In this document: piece after piece, positions 1 to 8,838 of the stretch
Layout: the number at the start of each line of letters is the position of its first letter
Numbering within the stretch: the first letter of the stretch is position 1
NCBI GenBank assembly: GCA_025399215.1
Contig: MU621543.1
Span: 1-11,112, forward strand
DNA length: 11,112 bases
Direction of reading: 5' to 3'
Source of the DNA: Globomyces pollinis-pini
Taxonomy: Eukaryota; Chytridiomycota; Chytridiomycetes; Rhizophydiales; Globomycetaceae
Program-made: the position numbers and the translations under genes
Notes under the pieces: generated by a model
Seen by the model: the letters and a program-made list of their open reading frames with translations, nothing else
What the model was told of the DNA's origin: nothing
The model's database searches: none

Positions 1-395
1 GAATGAAGTTTAACTTTTTTTTTTAAAGGAGGATTGATATAAAATGGACTACGACAAGATCAACAATTTGAGATTGATTTTAATCTTGATAAATAAGTTC
101 CAAAATTTACTCTTATTGCCATTGAAAACCATCATGAAAGAATTAGGAAATAGGTATCATAAAGGATTGTAGTTCCTTTAACTTCATGAGGTTATTAATA
201 GAGAATGAGCAATTAAAAAATATTTGAAGTAATTTACTCATTAGTATAAAATAACGTGTTCTTAGCTACAGCATTGAACCAATACCAAATTGGCACCATT
301 AGCGATGATACTCATACAATTCATTAACTGACACTGCTTATAATCATAGAGCAATATCCATTATCCGATGGTTCATCCATTCTCTTCTTTTTTTT
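1..395. other. Upstream non-coding region; possible tail of a preceding gene
   Basis: No convincing gene is visible here on either strand; all frames are broken by frequent stops. The first 28 bases look like the 3' end of an intron: a TTAAC branch-like motif, a T tract, then AAAG. A short terminal exon of an upstream + strand gene is therefore possible, but three frames would each give only a short tail ending by about base 100, and I cannot choose between them. The right half is most simply the promoter and 5' leader of the presequence protease gene. An ATG at 368 opens a 60-codon frame that overlaps the start at 396 out of frame; it would act as an upstream ORF if transcription began before it. 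Confidence 0.4.
244..293 (+). promoter_or_regulatory. Putative CYM1 promoter: TATA-like box plus opposed CCAAT boxes
   Basis: An A/T-only TATA-like stretch (TATAAAATAA, about 245-254) lies roughly 140 bases before the ATG at 396. Just downstream are CCAAT at 279-283 and its reverse complement ATTGG at 289-293, five bases apart on opposite strands. CCAAT is the binding site of the HAP/NF-Y complex, which in fungi often controls mitochondrial genes. That would suit a mitochondrial protease, but the link is inferred from motifs only. Confidence 0.35.
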
Positions 396-3300
396 ATGCG
401 TCTTCTAAATCGACCATTTCGTCGCTCTTATTCCACAGCATTCTCATGCATACAGAAAAGACAGCTACCAAGCATCAAAGCGACTGCTTTCCAATATACG
501 CATCCATTAGGGACGCAGTGGGTTCACGTTCATTCAGAAAATCTCAATAATGTATTCAACGTTTCCTTCCTCACCGACCCTGCCGACTCCACTGGTGTTC
601 CCCATATTTTAGAGCATACAACACTATGCGGTTCCAAAGTATTCCATTATGATTGATTTGACTGTTAGAATTACCCAATTCGAGACCCCTTTTTTAAAAT
701 GACCAATCGCTCTATGGCAACTTTTATGGTAACTTGAATGTTCTTAATGGAAAGAATGCACTGACTGGAGATGATATGACTATGTATCCGTTCTCCTCTC
801 AAAACAAAAAGGACTATTTCAATTTGATGGATGTTTACCTAGATTCAGTGTTCAATCCTTTGTTGAATCGACTTGATTTCTTTCAAGAAGGTTGGCGGTT
901 AGAGCATGAAAATGTTAACGGTACTGTAGTCCTATTTAATCTCTAATAGGTATCAATCCTCTATAATTGAATTCAATAATTTTAGATCCATCTTCCCCTA
1001 TTATATTCAAGGGTGTAGTATATAATGAAATGAAGGGTGCATTGGTAAGAATATAAATGCTAAAGTATAGGTATGGATTATGCCATTTACACATATTTAG
1101 GCTGATATAAACTCACTTTACTATACTAGGCATCAACAATATCTATATCCTGGTACTACCTACAGTTTTGTTAGTGGAGGAGATCCACCAAATATCACAG
1201 ATTTAAACCATAAAGATTTGGTTGCCTTTCATGGCAAACATTATCATCCAAGTAATGCAAGAATCGTTACATATGGTAATTCTAACTGGATTTTACTTGA
1301 TTTCCATAGGGAATTTCGATTTACAGGAACAAATGATGCGTGTTGAAGATAAAATTAAACATTTTAAACCTTTAAATCAACTGCATTTAAAGGATGTGGA
1401 ACGATGGGATAAACCACGAAAGGTGGTATTGGATGGTCCGTTAGACACCAGTACTTTTTCATATGATCTAAATAGTCAATAGTGATGGATTCAGAAAAAC
1501 AATCCAGAATTGCAGTTTCATATTTAACAAATCCAGATGCAGATACCTTTGAATCAGTTACTCTAAAAGTAATATCTGATTTATTATTGGATGGTGCAGC
1601 TTCACCAATGTATAAAGCATTGATTGAATCGAAATTGGGATCTGATTTTGGTCCAACAACTGGATTTAATCCATATGCTTTAACTACAAGCATGTCATTT
1701 GGTCTCCAGGGAGTTGAAACTTCAAATTTACTCACTGTAAATCGTGTATCTCTTATCATATAGGCAGAAGAACGAATCTTGGAATGTTTGGAGCAAACAG
1801 TCAAGAATGGGTTCCCTAAAGAACGAATTCAATCAGTATTCCATCAGATTGAATTAGGCTTGAAACATGTAACCAAATGGTATTAACGATTACTTAGAAA
1901 ACAACCAAATATGGAATGAATTTGACTTGGTCGATTGTTCGCAATTTAATTCATGGTGCTGATCCTTTGGATGCTATTGATTCTGAAAAGGTTTTCTTTA
2001 TCTATATTTTTTAATAATCATATTAGCATTTGAGCTTACTCTCTCAAAAAATTAAACAACCCGGATTTTTGGAATCAAAAATCAAACAATACTTTTTGGA
2101 AAATAATCACAGATTGACATTTGTCATGAATCCATCACCAACGTATACAAATGATTTAGTGTTGGAGGAGAAACAACGGTTAGCTTCTAAAGTCTCTAAA
2201 TTAACTCCCGAATCAAAAGCGGAAATTTATGAAAATGGAATTGAATTAGCTCGATTACAGGAAACAAAAGAAGATCTCAGTTGTTTACCCTGTTTGCCTT
2301 TATCAGATGTATCACGAATTCCACAATGGCATGATACTCATCAGACAAATGAGGGTGTCCCTGTTCATTGGCGTGAGACGGATACAAATGATGTGTCATA
2401 CACATATATGAAATTTGATGTGACCCATTTACCTTTGGATATGAAGTTGCATTTGCCTCTATTCTGTCGAGTATGGTTGACGTTTATCTTATATTATCTA
2501 GGCATTGACCAGCTTGGGAACCGAATCACAAAGCTTAGCTGCGTTTGATGAAGAGATTCGAATGTTTACCGGTGGTATTTCAGTACATTGCTATTCAACT
2601 GCCAATCCAACTTCCACTTCTGATTCTCAATCATATATTATAGTATCATCCAACTCACTTACTAAAAACATCCCTGATATGTATCGATTATTACATGATT
2701 GTTTACATTCAACCAACTGGACAGCATACAAGGAACTTTGGACATGTTTGGTTGGAGAAGCAACCGATTTTAGTAATTCTATTACCGGGGAAGGGCACTT
2801 GTATGCCATGAAAGCTTCTGCTGCTGGTTTATCCCCAAATGCTCGTGATACGGAATTGTTTTCAGGAATGCGTCAGGTTGAATTTTTGAAGACTTTAACG
2901 GAACGGGAAGATGACATGTCACATGTTGCACAGACATTAAAAGTTAACAAGTTTCATAACTAACAGTTAGGATATTTCCAAGTCAGTGTTGACCCAATTA
3001 GTCGACTTTTTGGTTGTTTGTGAAAAATCTCAACAATCAAAACATCATCAACACATTCAAACACTTATTAAATCGTTTGATATTCAACCACGTACCAATC
3101 AAGTACACTTGTATTTCTGACAGTTTAGATTTCCGAAACATTTTCACCAGTTGTTGGTCCAGTAAACTATGCAATGGATCTAGGAGTTAATTTTACTGCA
3201 AAAACGTTTATGGGTGTACCCTATTCTCATCCGGACTCTGGTCCGCTACGGGTATACGAATCTAAAAACTCATATAATAGGTATTGAGTTCCGTTTTGAC

Positions 3301-3769
3301 CAATCATTACCTTCATCGAGAACTTCGAGAGAAAGGTGGGGCATATGGTGGTGGAAGTCGATACTCTGGATTAGATGGAGTATTCCATTTTATGACCTAT
3401 CGAGATCCACTTGGTTTCCAAAGAACTTTTGATACTTTTGAATCTTGTATTGATAATATTGACCAACTAATGAAATCGATTGATGAAAAGGTATTGTTTA
3501 CAAGATAACCGTAGGCAATGGAACAAGCCAAGCTCGATATTCTTAAAGGATTAGACTCGCCTATCAATGCTGGTCGTGAAGGATTAACTCAGTATCAAAC
3601 AGGAATTTCCTATGACATGTTACAAAGGTAAAATTACAGCAAAATTGATCACATGAATAGAAATCGTGAAAGCATATTTGATTGCACTGTTGATGATCTT
3701 GTGCGTGTTGCTGGTTTATACTTGAAAGGACCTAACAATCAATGTGTCATTGGTGAAAAAGTAAATTAG
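396..3769 (+). CDS. CYM1: Mitochondrial presequence protease (M16C metallopeptidase, CYM1/PITRM1 family)
   Basis: Mitochondrial matrix zinc peptidase that degrades cleaved targeting presequences and other short peptides. It is split by 15 introns: 639-668, 729-754, 921-985, 1045-1100, 1276-1309, 1451-1482, 1737-1763, 1869-1897, 1991-2026, 2471-2501, 2943-2970, 3103-3128, 3252-3280, 3491-3514 and 3628-3660. Spliced length is about 955 residues, close to yeast Cym1 and human PITRM1. The N-terminus ([13 protein letters not shown]) is a basic, hydroxylated, acid-free presequence, which supports the ATG at 396. The inverted zinc motif HILEH is at residues 70-74, the distal Glu ligand in NEMKG at 171, and the substrate-clamping Arg/Tyr in [10 protein letters not shown] at 828/834. 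This is the full family catalytic set. Landmarks [31 protein letters not shown] and DFSNSI are all in order. The stop used is the TAG at 3767-3769. A last intron from 3761 to 3811 would instead add an FNWI-containing tail ending at 3856. The 3' end faces the LRR gene. Confidence 0.93.
921..985 (+). other. Composite 65-nt intron: two abutting short GT...AG units
   Basis: Homology requires removal of the whole 921-985 stretch: [11 protein letters not shown] must join [10 protein letters not shown] through a split Asp codon. Internally it reads as two complete introns with no exon between them, 921-949 (29 nt) and 950-985 (36 nt), meeting at TAG|GTAT. Keeping either half breaks the frame or meets a stop. 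Both halves fall in the length range of the other introns here. One longer intron remains the simpler alternative. Confidence 0.6.
1045..1100 (+). other. Composite 56-nt intron: two abutting short GT...AG units
   Basis: The exon ending NEMKGAL must join ADINSLYY, so all of 1045-1100 is removed. It divides exactly into 1045-1070 (26 nt, GTAAGA...TAG) and 1071-1100 (30 nt, GTATGG...TAG), meeting at ATAG|GTAT, the same junction octamer as in the 921-985 intron. If the second half were retained, its final TAG would be an in-frame stop. Confidence 0.6.
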
Positions 3770-3887
3770 TATTTTTAAAATCAATATATTGTTTATCATA
3801 CAGTATTACAGTTTTTCAATTGGATTCAATATCAATCTTTCTCATCAAGGTTTTAAGCATATAGATTTTATTCTTCCAAATTTCATT

Positions 3888-5792
3888 TTAACCATCAACA
3901 AACCATTCCAATTTTTTATCACCATAATTCCAAGTATCCACAAAATTTTGCAACCGATCATCAGTAGTATTCAAACACAATGGCCGTTTACGAGTCAGAT
4001 TTCTAAATCGATAAACTTGTTCACGTGTAATGATACCATCTTCTAAACAACCAGCAAGTATTTCAATATCAGTTGTAGATAATACATCAGTAGATAATTC
4101 TACATACTTTAAATGTGTAAGTGGTCCAGTTTTGATCAATTCTATTAACCAAGTACAATCAACATTCCAATGTGAAATATCCAAATATTTGAGTCTAGTT
4201 AATTTTAAATGATGTATAAATAAAACAATTAAATCAGTTTCAATTTTAGCATATAATAAACTTAATTGAGACAAATATAAAGTATTCTTTAAATAATCAA
4301 TCAATCCCATTATATCTTGCAAAAACAATTCATCTCCACCAATCACAAGACGCGTTAGATTCTTGATAGCTTGACTACAAGTTAATGTTGGTAATACATG
4401 ATTTCCAATTAAAACCAATTCCTTGATAACTGTGTTTGGTAATATCTTTGAAAATGTATCCAACACATTCTTTTCTAATGATAAGAAATCAATCTGAAAT
4501 GATTTGATTTGAGTATTAGGTAATTTCAATATGATATCTTCTACTTTTTCACTGATAAAAAAGTCTTGAGAGATATCAACTTGATTGATCAATAGAGTTA
4601 AACTATGGATACAGGTGTATTCAAGTACATTTGAAAATACTTTTATACAATCGTATGACATATTTTTGATTTCAAGAATCAATTTTTCTAATTTAGTATT
4701 TGGTAATGAATTAAAAAAGTCTAGCCAATTATCATGACAAAGATTCCAATCACAAATATCCAAGTCAATCAATTGTGTCCATGGTAAAGCTTTGGCCAGC
4801 AAAGCTAAGATTTCTGGATCCGTGATCGAATTGAATGATAGATCCAAATGTTTTAATCTGGTCTTTGGAAGTTGGTTAATCAATACTTTTAAGCCTTCAT
4901 TTCCAATACACGTACTTGATAACAACAACGTCTCGATTCTGGTATTTGGTAATATTCTACTTAGTTCAATTAGTTGTATATCTGATATATCCAAATGACT
5001 TAAATCAAGTGAGATTAGATTTGATTTCAACAACGTGTCATTCAACATATCCCATTCGTTCAGATTCTCTTGACCTAGAAAATTCCCAAGACTGAATTCT
5101 ATCAACTGAGATTTGATTAAATTTGAAGATATTTCTTTCAAGACAACCAGTGAATCATTTACATTCAAACTTCCCAATTTCAAACATTTCAAGTCTGTAA
5201 ATGGCAAGATATTCATCAACTTACATATCATATGTTCATCCATTTGATTATTTTCTAAATTTAATCTTTGTAAATTTAAATTTGGAAGAATGTTTAGAAA
5301 CTTTCCAATAAAATTATTCTTGATATTGGTTTGACTAATATTACATTCAATTATCCATGTATGATTAATGGCTTCAATTATTCTGTCATAATCATCAATA
5401 TCTATAGTTTGACCACGAAAATCCAATAAAACTTGATTGTATCTGTTGAATGATGAAGATAACCGAATGAAATCTCGATAGTTTTTACAACAGATGGTAC
5501 TTTGGATTTGATGTTTCTTTAATTTGTTCAAGAGTGATTCAAGTCTATCCAGTTTAACTTGTAGTACACTCGAATGTCTACCAGAGGTTTGATAGTAAGG
5601 AATACAAATTATAGGAAATATACTTGTTGTAGATAAAGAAAACTGTATGGCCAACATATAAATATCTTTGCGAATGCTACGAAAAGTTGGACAAAGCGCT
5701 CCAAGATTAAAAACCGATTCCAAGTCAAGATATGGTCCAACCATATTCCAGATAGTTTCACAATCGAATCCATCAGATTTTTTTAAAGTCAT
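3888..5792 (-). CDS. F-box-like, leucine-rich-repeat protein (RNI-like)
   Basis: Uninterrupted 634-codon frame, intronless, starting at an ATG in good context (AAAGAAAAATGAC). Residues 8-45 resemble a degenerate F-box (WNMVGPYLDLESVFNLGAL, then CPTFRSIRK), which in active forms binds Skp1 of SCF ubiquitin ligases. From about residue 150 to 590 it is a leucine-rich solenoid of the ribonuclease-inhibitor type. The signature LPxTxLxxLxL recurs with LP at residues 169, 196, 281, 308, 336, 363, 424 and 451, a period of 27-28 residues. No signal peptide or membrane segment is seen. The C-terminus (from about 600) leaves the repeat and ends in a Trp/Asp-rich tail. It probably works in protein recognition; its target is unknown. 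Confidence in the LRR fold is high, in the F-box moderate. It lies tail-to-tail with CYM1. Confidence 0.85.
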   Translation of the reverse strand: MTLKKSDGFDCETIWNMVGPYLDLESVFNLGALCPTFRSIRKDIYMLAIQFSLSTTSIFPIICIPYYQTSGRHSSVLQVKLDRLESLLNKLKKHQIQSTICCKNYRDFIRLSSSFNRYNQVLLDFRGQTIDIDDYDRIIEAINHTWIIECNISQTNIKNNFIGKFLNILPNLNLQRLNLENNQMDEHMICKLMNILPFTDLKCLKLGSLNVNDSLVVLKEISSNLIKSQLIEFSLGNFLGQENLNEWDMLNDTLLKSNLISLDLSHLDISDIQLIELSRILPNTRIETLLLSSTCIGNEGLKVLINQLPKTRLKHLDLSFNSITDPEILALLAKALPWTQLIDLDICDWNLCHDNWLDFFNSLPNTKLEKLILEIKNMSYDCIKVFSNVLEYTCIHSLTLLINQVDISQDFFISEKVEDIILKLPNTQIKSFQIDFLSLEKNVLDTFSKILPNTVIKELVLIGNHVLPTLTCSQAIKNLTRLVIGGDELFLQDIMGLIDYLKNTLYLSQLSLLYAKIETDLIVLFIHHLKLTRLKYLDISHWNVDCTWLIELIKTGPLTHLKYVELSTDVLSTTDIEILAGCLEDGIITREQVYRFRNLTRKRPLCLNTTDDRLQNFVDTWNYGDKKLEWFVDG

Positions 5793-5842
5793 TTTTCTTT
5801 AGTAGTAAAAGTGGGGATGGAAAATGAAGAATGACTCTCCAG

Positions 5843-5852
5843 TTTTATAAAA
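5843..5852 (-). promoter_or_regulatory. TATA box candidate for the LRR gene
   Basis: The palindromic TTTTATAAAA reads as a canonical TATA box on the minus strand. It lies about 50 bases upstream of the LRR start codon at 5792, so the 5' leader would be very short, about 20 bases. Confidence 0.4.
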
Positions 5853-6108
5853 TCGGTTAAATATCGGAACAAATAAAAAAAAAGAATTGTGAAGTGATCA
5901 AATAAGTGGCGAATAGTACCAATCGAACTTGGTGGGATCATAGTGATGTCGTTCATGACTCAACGACGCGCAACAGACTATACCTATATAGAGTGGATTG
6001 GAATCGATGACAGCAAAAGTTTTTTAATAGAACTCAAGTAACACAATGCTTGGTTTTTTTTCTCCTTCATGACGGTATAACGTGTGAGAGAGTGAAAAAG
6101 GGCCACCC

Positions 6109-6116
6109 TATAAATA
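6109..6116 (+). promoter_or_regulatory. TATA box candidate for the small ORF at 6203
   Basis: A textbook TATAAATA flanked by G/C-containing sequence (CACCC before, GGTAATCGG after), unlike the surrounding A/T runs. It is 87 bases before the ATG at 6203, which would give a leader of roughly 60 bases. It is the main reason for taking the small ORF seriously. Confidence 0.4.
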
Positions 6117-6202
6117 GGTAATCGGACTAAAGCTGTTGTACCACATAAAAACTGTAATGTGGAGTTGTCACACAGATGGAAAGCATTTGGTGATTGTGAA
6201 CT

Positions 6203-6373
6203 ATGAGTCAATCTCATGCTCAATTTAATATGTGCTATGATACAATCTCTTGGTTATTATTTGATGCTATCCAGCAAGATGTTGAAACCTATGTCACATT
6301 GTATGAAAAAGGTGCCCGCTCTGTAAATGGGATCCGAGTTTTTCTTAGTATACAATTCTGTTCATGTAAATGA
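6203..6373 (+). CDS. Possible small unrecognised gene
   Basis: A 56-codon ATG frame beginning MSQSHAQFNMCYDTISWLLF, placed downstream of a TATA box and ending before the convergent NSE1 stop at 6431. I do not recognise the protein; it has no obvious membrane segment and an amphipathic, probably helical centre. Splicing could change the tail. Removing 6323-6348 (26 nt, GTAAAT...TTAG, typical of this window) ends the protein at 6369 after about 46 residues. Removing 6312-6348 (37 nt, with a poor GTGCCC donor) joins LYEK to VYNSVHVNEIEKSHLFN and ends at 6401. The second tail looks more protein-like, but its donor matches none of the other introns. It may also be a chance ORF. Confidence 0.3.
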   Translation: MSQSHAQFNMCYDTISWLLFDAIQQDVETYVTLYEKGARSVNGIRVFLSIQFCSCK

Positions 6374-6430
6374 AATTGAGAAGTCGCATTTATTCAATTA
6401 AGCAGCCTTTGTACCAATTGGACTACCATC

Positions 6431-7464
6431 CTACTCACTATCAGATTCTATCCTATTCCGTGCTGATCTCTTTCTAGGTTGAGTCCTATTCGAAGATGAC
6501 GGCGTAAAAGCTTCTTCTAAAGTCCTTGTGCGAATCACTTGAGCATCTGCTTGCGTCCTTTGAGATTTATTCCTAGCATTGGGGGTTGACTGACTTGATG
6601 CGGGTGTGCTGTTTCTACTCTCTTGTGATGGCTCCATTTCAACTTCATCTGAAGATTGAGAATTGTTCTCTTCTGAATGTCGAGACCATACTGATTGGCA
6701 ACCAGGACATTTTGGGCCTTGATTTCTTGTAGCTAACTTCGAAAAACAATAGCGGTGTACTTTTACTTCGCACTTCTTGGATTTACATCTTACAAACTAG
6801 AAGAGATACGTAAGGTAGGAATTGTTTGTTTACCTCATTCCATATGTTTTCTTTGCAAATTTGACAAGTAATGATAAATTCTTCATACTTTTGAATCATG
6901 TATAATTCTAATTCTACTAATGTTCTCGTTGATAATGATAGATATCCATTTCTAAAAAGATCAATATTTAACAGCTAACCTTTCCAAAAGCCAGAGGTCA
7001 TCAATGAACTTGTTGACTGCAATTTCTCCAGCACTAGATGGTATTGACGGTTCCAATCTTGACGTCAAATTTAATGCAGAGTTCACTGAAATTTTGAACT
7101 TGTCAGATTCGACGACAGTATTCACCTACAATTAGAAACTGTGTAATACAATCAGTCTAAAATAATTGATTTCATTAGCGTTATAGTGGGTAGCTAATTT
7201 GGAGATTTCATCAGAATTGCGATTCACAAACACCAAGTAAACGATGCCAGTGATTGGATGAATTGAATTTCGAAGTTGTAAATCCACTAAATTGAGCTGA
7301 TCGTTTATAATTCGGATGAATGATAGAAAGTCTTGGTTTCCTTCACTGTTGGAAAGAACCAGTTTAGAGAATTCCTGCTTAGCAGTTTCTATATCCAATT
7401 CCTTCTTTGACATCATCAGCTGTAGGAACAGTCTATGATTGTTGTTATATTCTGATTCGGTCAT
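6431..7464 (-). CDS. NSE1: SMC5/6 complex subunit NSE1 with variant RING domain
   Basis: Nse1 pairs with a MAGE-type Nse3 in the SMC5/6 complex, which supports DNA repair and replication-fork stability in the nucleus. Four exons: 7464-7150, 7125-6980, 6951-6834 and 6796-6431, with introns of 24, 28 and 37 nt; about 314 residues. The N-terminus has the family pattern HRLFLQLMMSKKEL and later NEINYFRLI (winged-helix region). Residues 145-155 (NKFIDDLWLLE) and GYLSLSTRTLVELE match the second winged helix. The RING-like domain has C183/C186, C197/C202, H207/C210 and C223/C226. Its second knuckle is C-x4-C instead of the usual C-x2-C. After it comes a roughly 88-residue Ser/Thr/Gln/Arg-rich, probably disordered tail ending in acidic ESDSE. 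The start has good context (AACAAAATGACC). It is divergent from HIS3. Confidence 0.9.
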
Positions 7465-7894
7465 TTTGTTTTGGTTGTCCGAGTAAAGAATTATGGTTAC
7501 TATCAGTTCATTCTCTTGAATACTCTACCCAAATATTTCAATTGATAGACCATCATTTCTTGTTATAGTGTTTCTTTATTAGGAGCAATGTCTGATGGTT
7601 GTTTTTAAAAGTACGACTCAAAATCCTAACATCTCGCTCACATTATCTTCTAACATTCTCCAAATAATACTAGAATGGGATATCCATTAAGAAAGAATTA
7701 GGACTGATGATAGTTTTAATATTTAATAGTTACTTTCACTACACTCCCAGAAAAGATTCCAGTTACAGTCTGATATTAGTTGGATTGACTGTCCATCTAT
7801 TGATGTCATTGGTCAATTTCATTACTTTACCATTCACTGATGAAAAGGTGATGATTTTTCCGTTTATCCTTTTTTACTTCAAACTCAACCATCA
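7465..7894. other. Divergent NSE1-HIS3 spacer
   Basis: 430 bases between two start codons, so it should hold both promoters. I see no strong TATA box. An ATTGG (inverted CCAAT) occurs near 7809, and a near-match to the Gcn4 site (CGACTCA, one base off) near 7614-7620; the latter would suit an amino-acid biosynthesis gene but is weak. A 76-codon frame, 7707-7937, crosses into HIS3 out of frame; it is treated under findings. Confidence 0.4.
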
Positions 7895-8582
7895 ATGGAA
7901 ACTATTGGATCCGCTTCAATCGAACGAAAAACGTTAGAGACTCATGTCAAAATATCTCTAAGTTTACTGCAACCTGATCAGTATCATGAACAATCAATTG
8001 ATATCTCAACTGGAATTGGCTTTTTGGACCATGTACATCAATAAAATGGACTAATTACTAGATGTTACATGCTTTAGCTAAACACAGTAAATGGTCTTTA
8101 AAACTATCTTGTGTGGGTGACTTGCACATTGATGACCACCACACTACTGAAGACACTGGATTAGCTTTAGGCACTTGTTTTGCAAAAGCATTGCAATCTT
8201 TAGCACCAAATATGAAAGGAATTCAACGTTTTGGAACCGCATTTGCTCCTCTTGATGAAGCTTTATCACGCTGTGTTATTGATATTAGTGGTAGACCTTC
8301 TGCTCATATTGAATTACACTTACAACGTGAAAAAATTGGAGAACTTAGTACTGAAATGATCCCTCACTTTTTTGAATCATTTGCAAGTACTGCTGGTATC
8401 ACTCTCCATGTTGATGTTTTGAAAGGAAAGAATGATCATCATCGGTATTATTTATGATTGAATGACTAATTGTTTTTAGTGCTGAAGCATCTTTCAAAGC
8501 TATGGCTTTGGCATTACGTGAAGCTACAAAATTTACTGGTGGTAATGATATTCCAAGTACAAAAGGAACCTTGAATGCATAA
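7895..8582 (+). CDS. HIS3: Imidazoleglycerol-phosphate dehydratase
   Basis: Converts imidazole-glycerol phosphate to imidazole-acetol phosphate, a step of histidine synthesis (HIS3 in yeast, bacterial HisB dehydratase domain). Three exons: 7895-8032, 8062-8444 and 8480-8582, with introns of 29 and 35 nt; 207 residues, near the usual length for a stand-alone enzyme. The metal-binding motifs are intact: [26 protein letters not shown] and [26 protein letters not shown] and the C-terminal PSTKG are also present. The first intron splits GFLDH from MLHAL and the second lies within the Arg codon after NDHH. The ATG at 7895 (ATCAATGGAAAC) gives a short leader of the usual kind. Presence of this gene suggests the organism makes its own histidine. 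Confidence 0.96.
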
Positions 8583-8838
8583 ATTATAGTACTACAATAT
8601 TTTAATACACTGCCATTCTTATTTTAAATTTGGTACTAACACCTTACGTGAGTATGACAGAAATAGTATTTTCAATCGCGTATTTTATTTGATAAAATCA
8701 TTCCTATAAAAACTGTTACTGACTTTACTGCAATAAATGTATCAGATTGAATATGATGGGTCATGATGGAGTGGATTCGAAAGAACCCAAATCCACGCCA
8801 TCACCAACGAAACATTTTAACTCTCATTTCTAAATACA
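8583..8838 (+). promoter_or_regulatory. HIS3-TPPP spacer with TATA-like box
   Basis: 256 bases holding the HIS3 3' end and the TPPP promoter. TATAAAAA at 8705-8712 lies about 125 bases before the TPPP start and is the best core-promoter candidate. Confidence 0.35.

Larger units (their letters stand above)
5793..6202. other. Intergenic region upstream of the LRR gene
   Basis: 410 bases between the LRR start (leftward) and the small + strand ORF at 6203. It contains poly-A/T runs, TATA elements facing each way (5843-5852 and 6109-6116), and a small dyad ACCAA-6-TTGGT at 5918-5933. A 79-codon minus-strand frame from 6223 to 5984 lacks an ATG at its first codon, overlaps the + strand TATA box and resembles nothing I know; I do not call it a gene. 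Confidence 0.5.

Noticed and set aside
368..550. 60-codon ORF starting at ATG 368
   Set aside because: Overlaps CYM1 exon 1 in another frame; the 396 frame has a mitochondrial presequence and the HILEH motif. Kept only as a possible upstream ORF.
1364..1804. 146-codon minus-strand ORF
   Set aside because: It lies antisense to CYM1 exons 6-8, whose + strand reading matches M16C proteases across exon joins; the antisense frame has no recognisable features.
3103..3123. 21-nt alternative for CYM1 intron 12 (acceptor CAG at 3123)
   Set aside because: Would leave TTTAG as coding and shift the frame away from the conserved PVNYAM segment; the acceptor at 3128 keeps phase.
3789..4046. 85-codon + strand ORF at the CYM1 3' end
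   Set aside because: Mostly antisense to the C-terminal coding part of the LRR gene; hydrophobic content reflects the complement of that sequence.
5918..5933. ACCAA...TTGGT dyad as a tRNA or operator
   Set aside because: Only a 5-bp stem; no T-loop consensus or cloverleaf around it. No tRNA-like TTCRANNC box was found elsewhere either.
5984..6223. 79-codon minus-strand ORF
   Set aside because: First codon is TTG rather than ATG, no family resemblance, and it covers a + strand TATA box in a promoter-like region.
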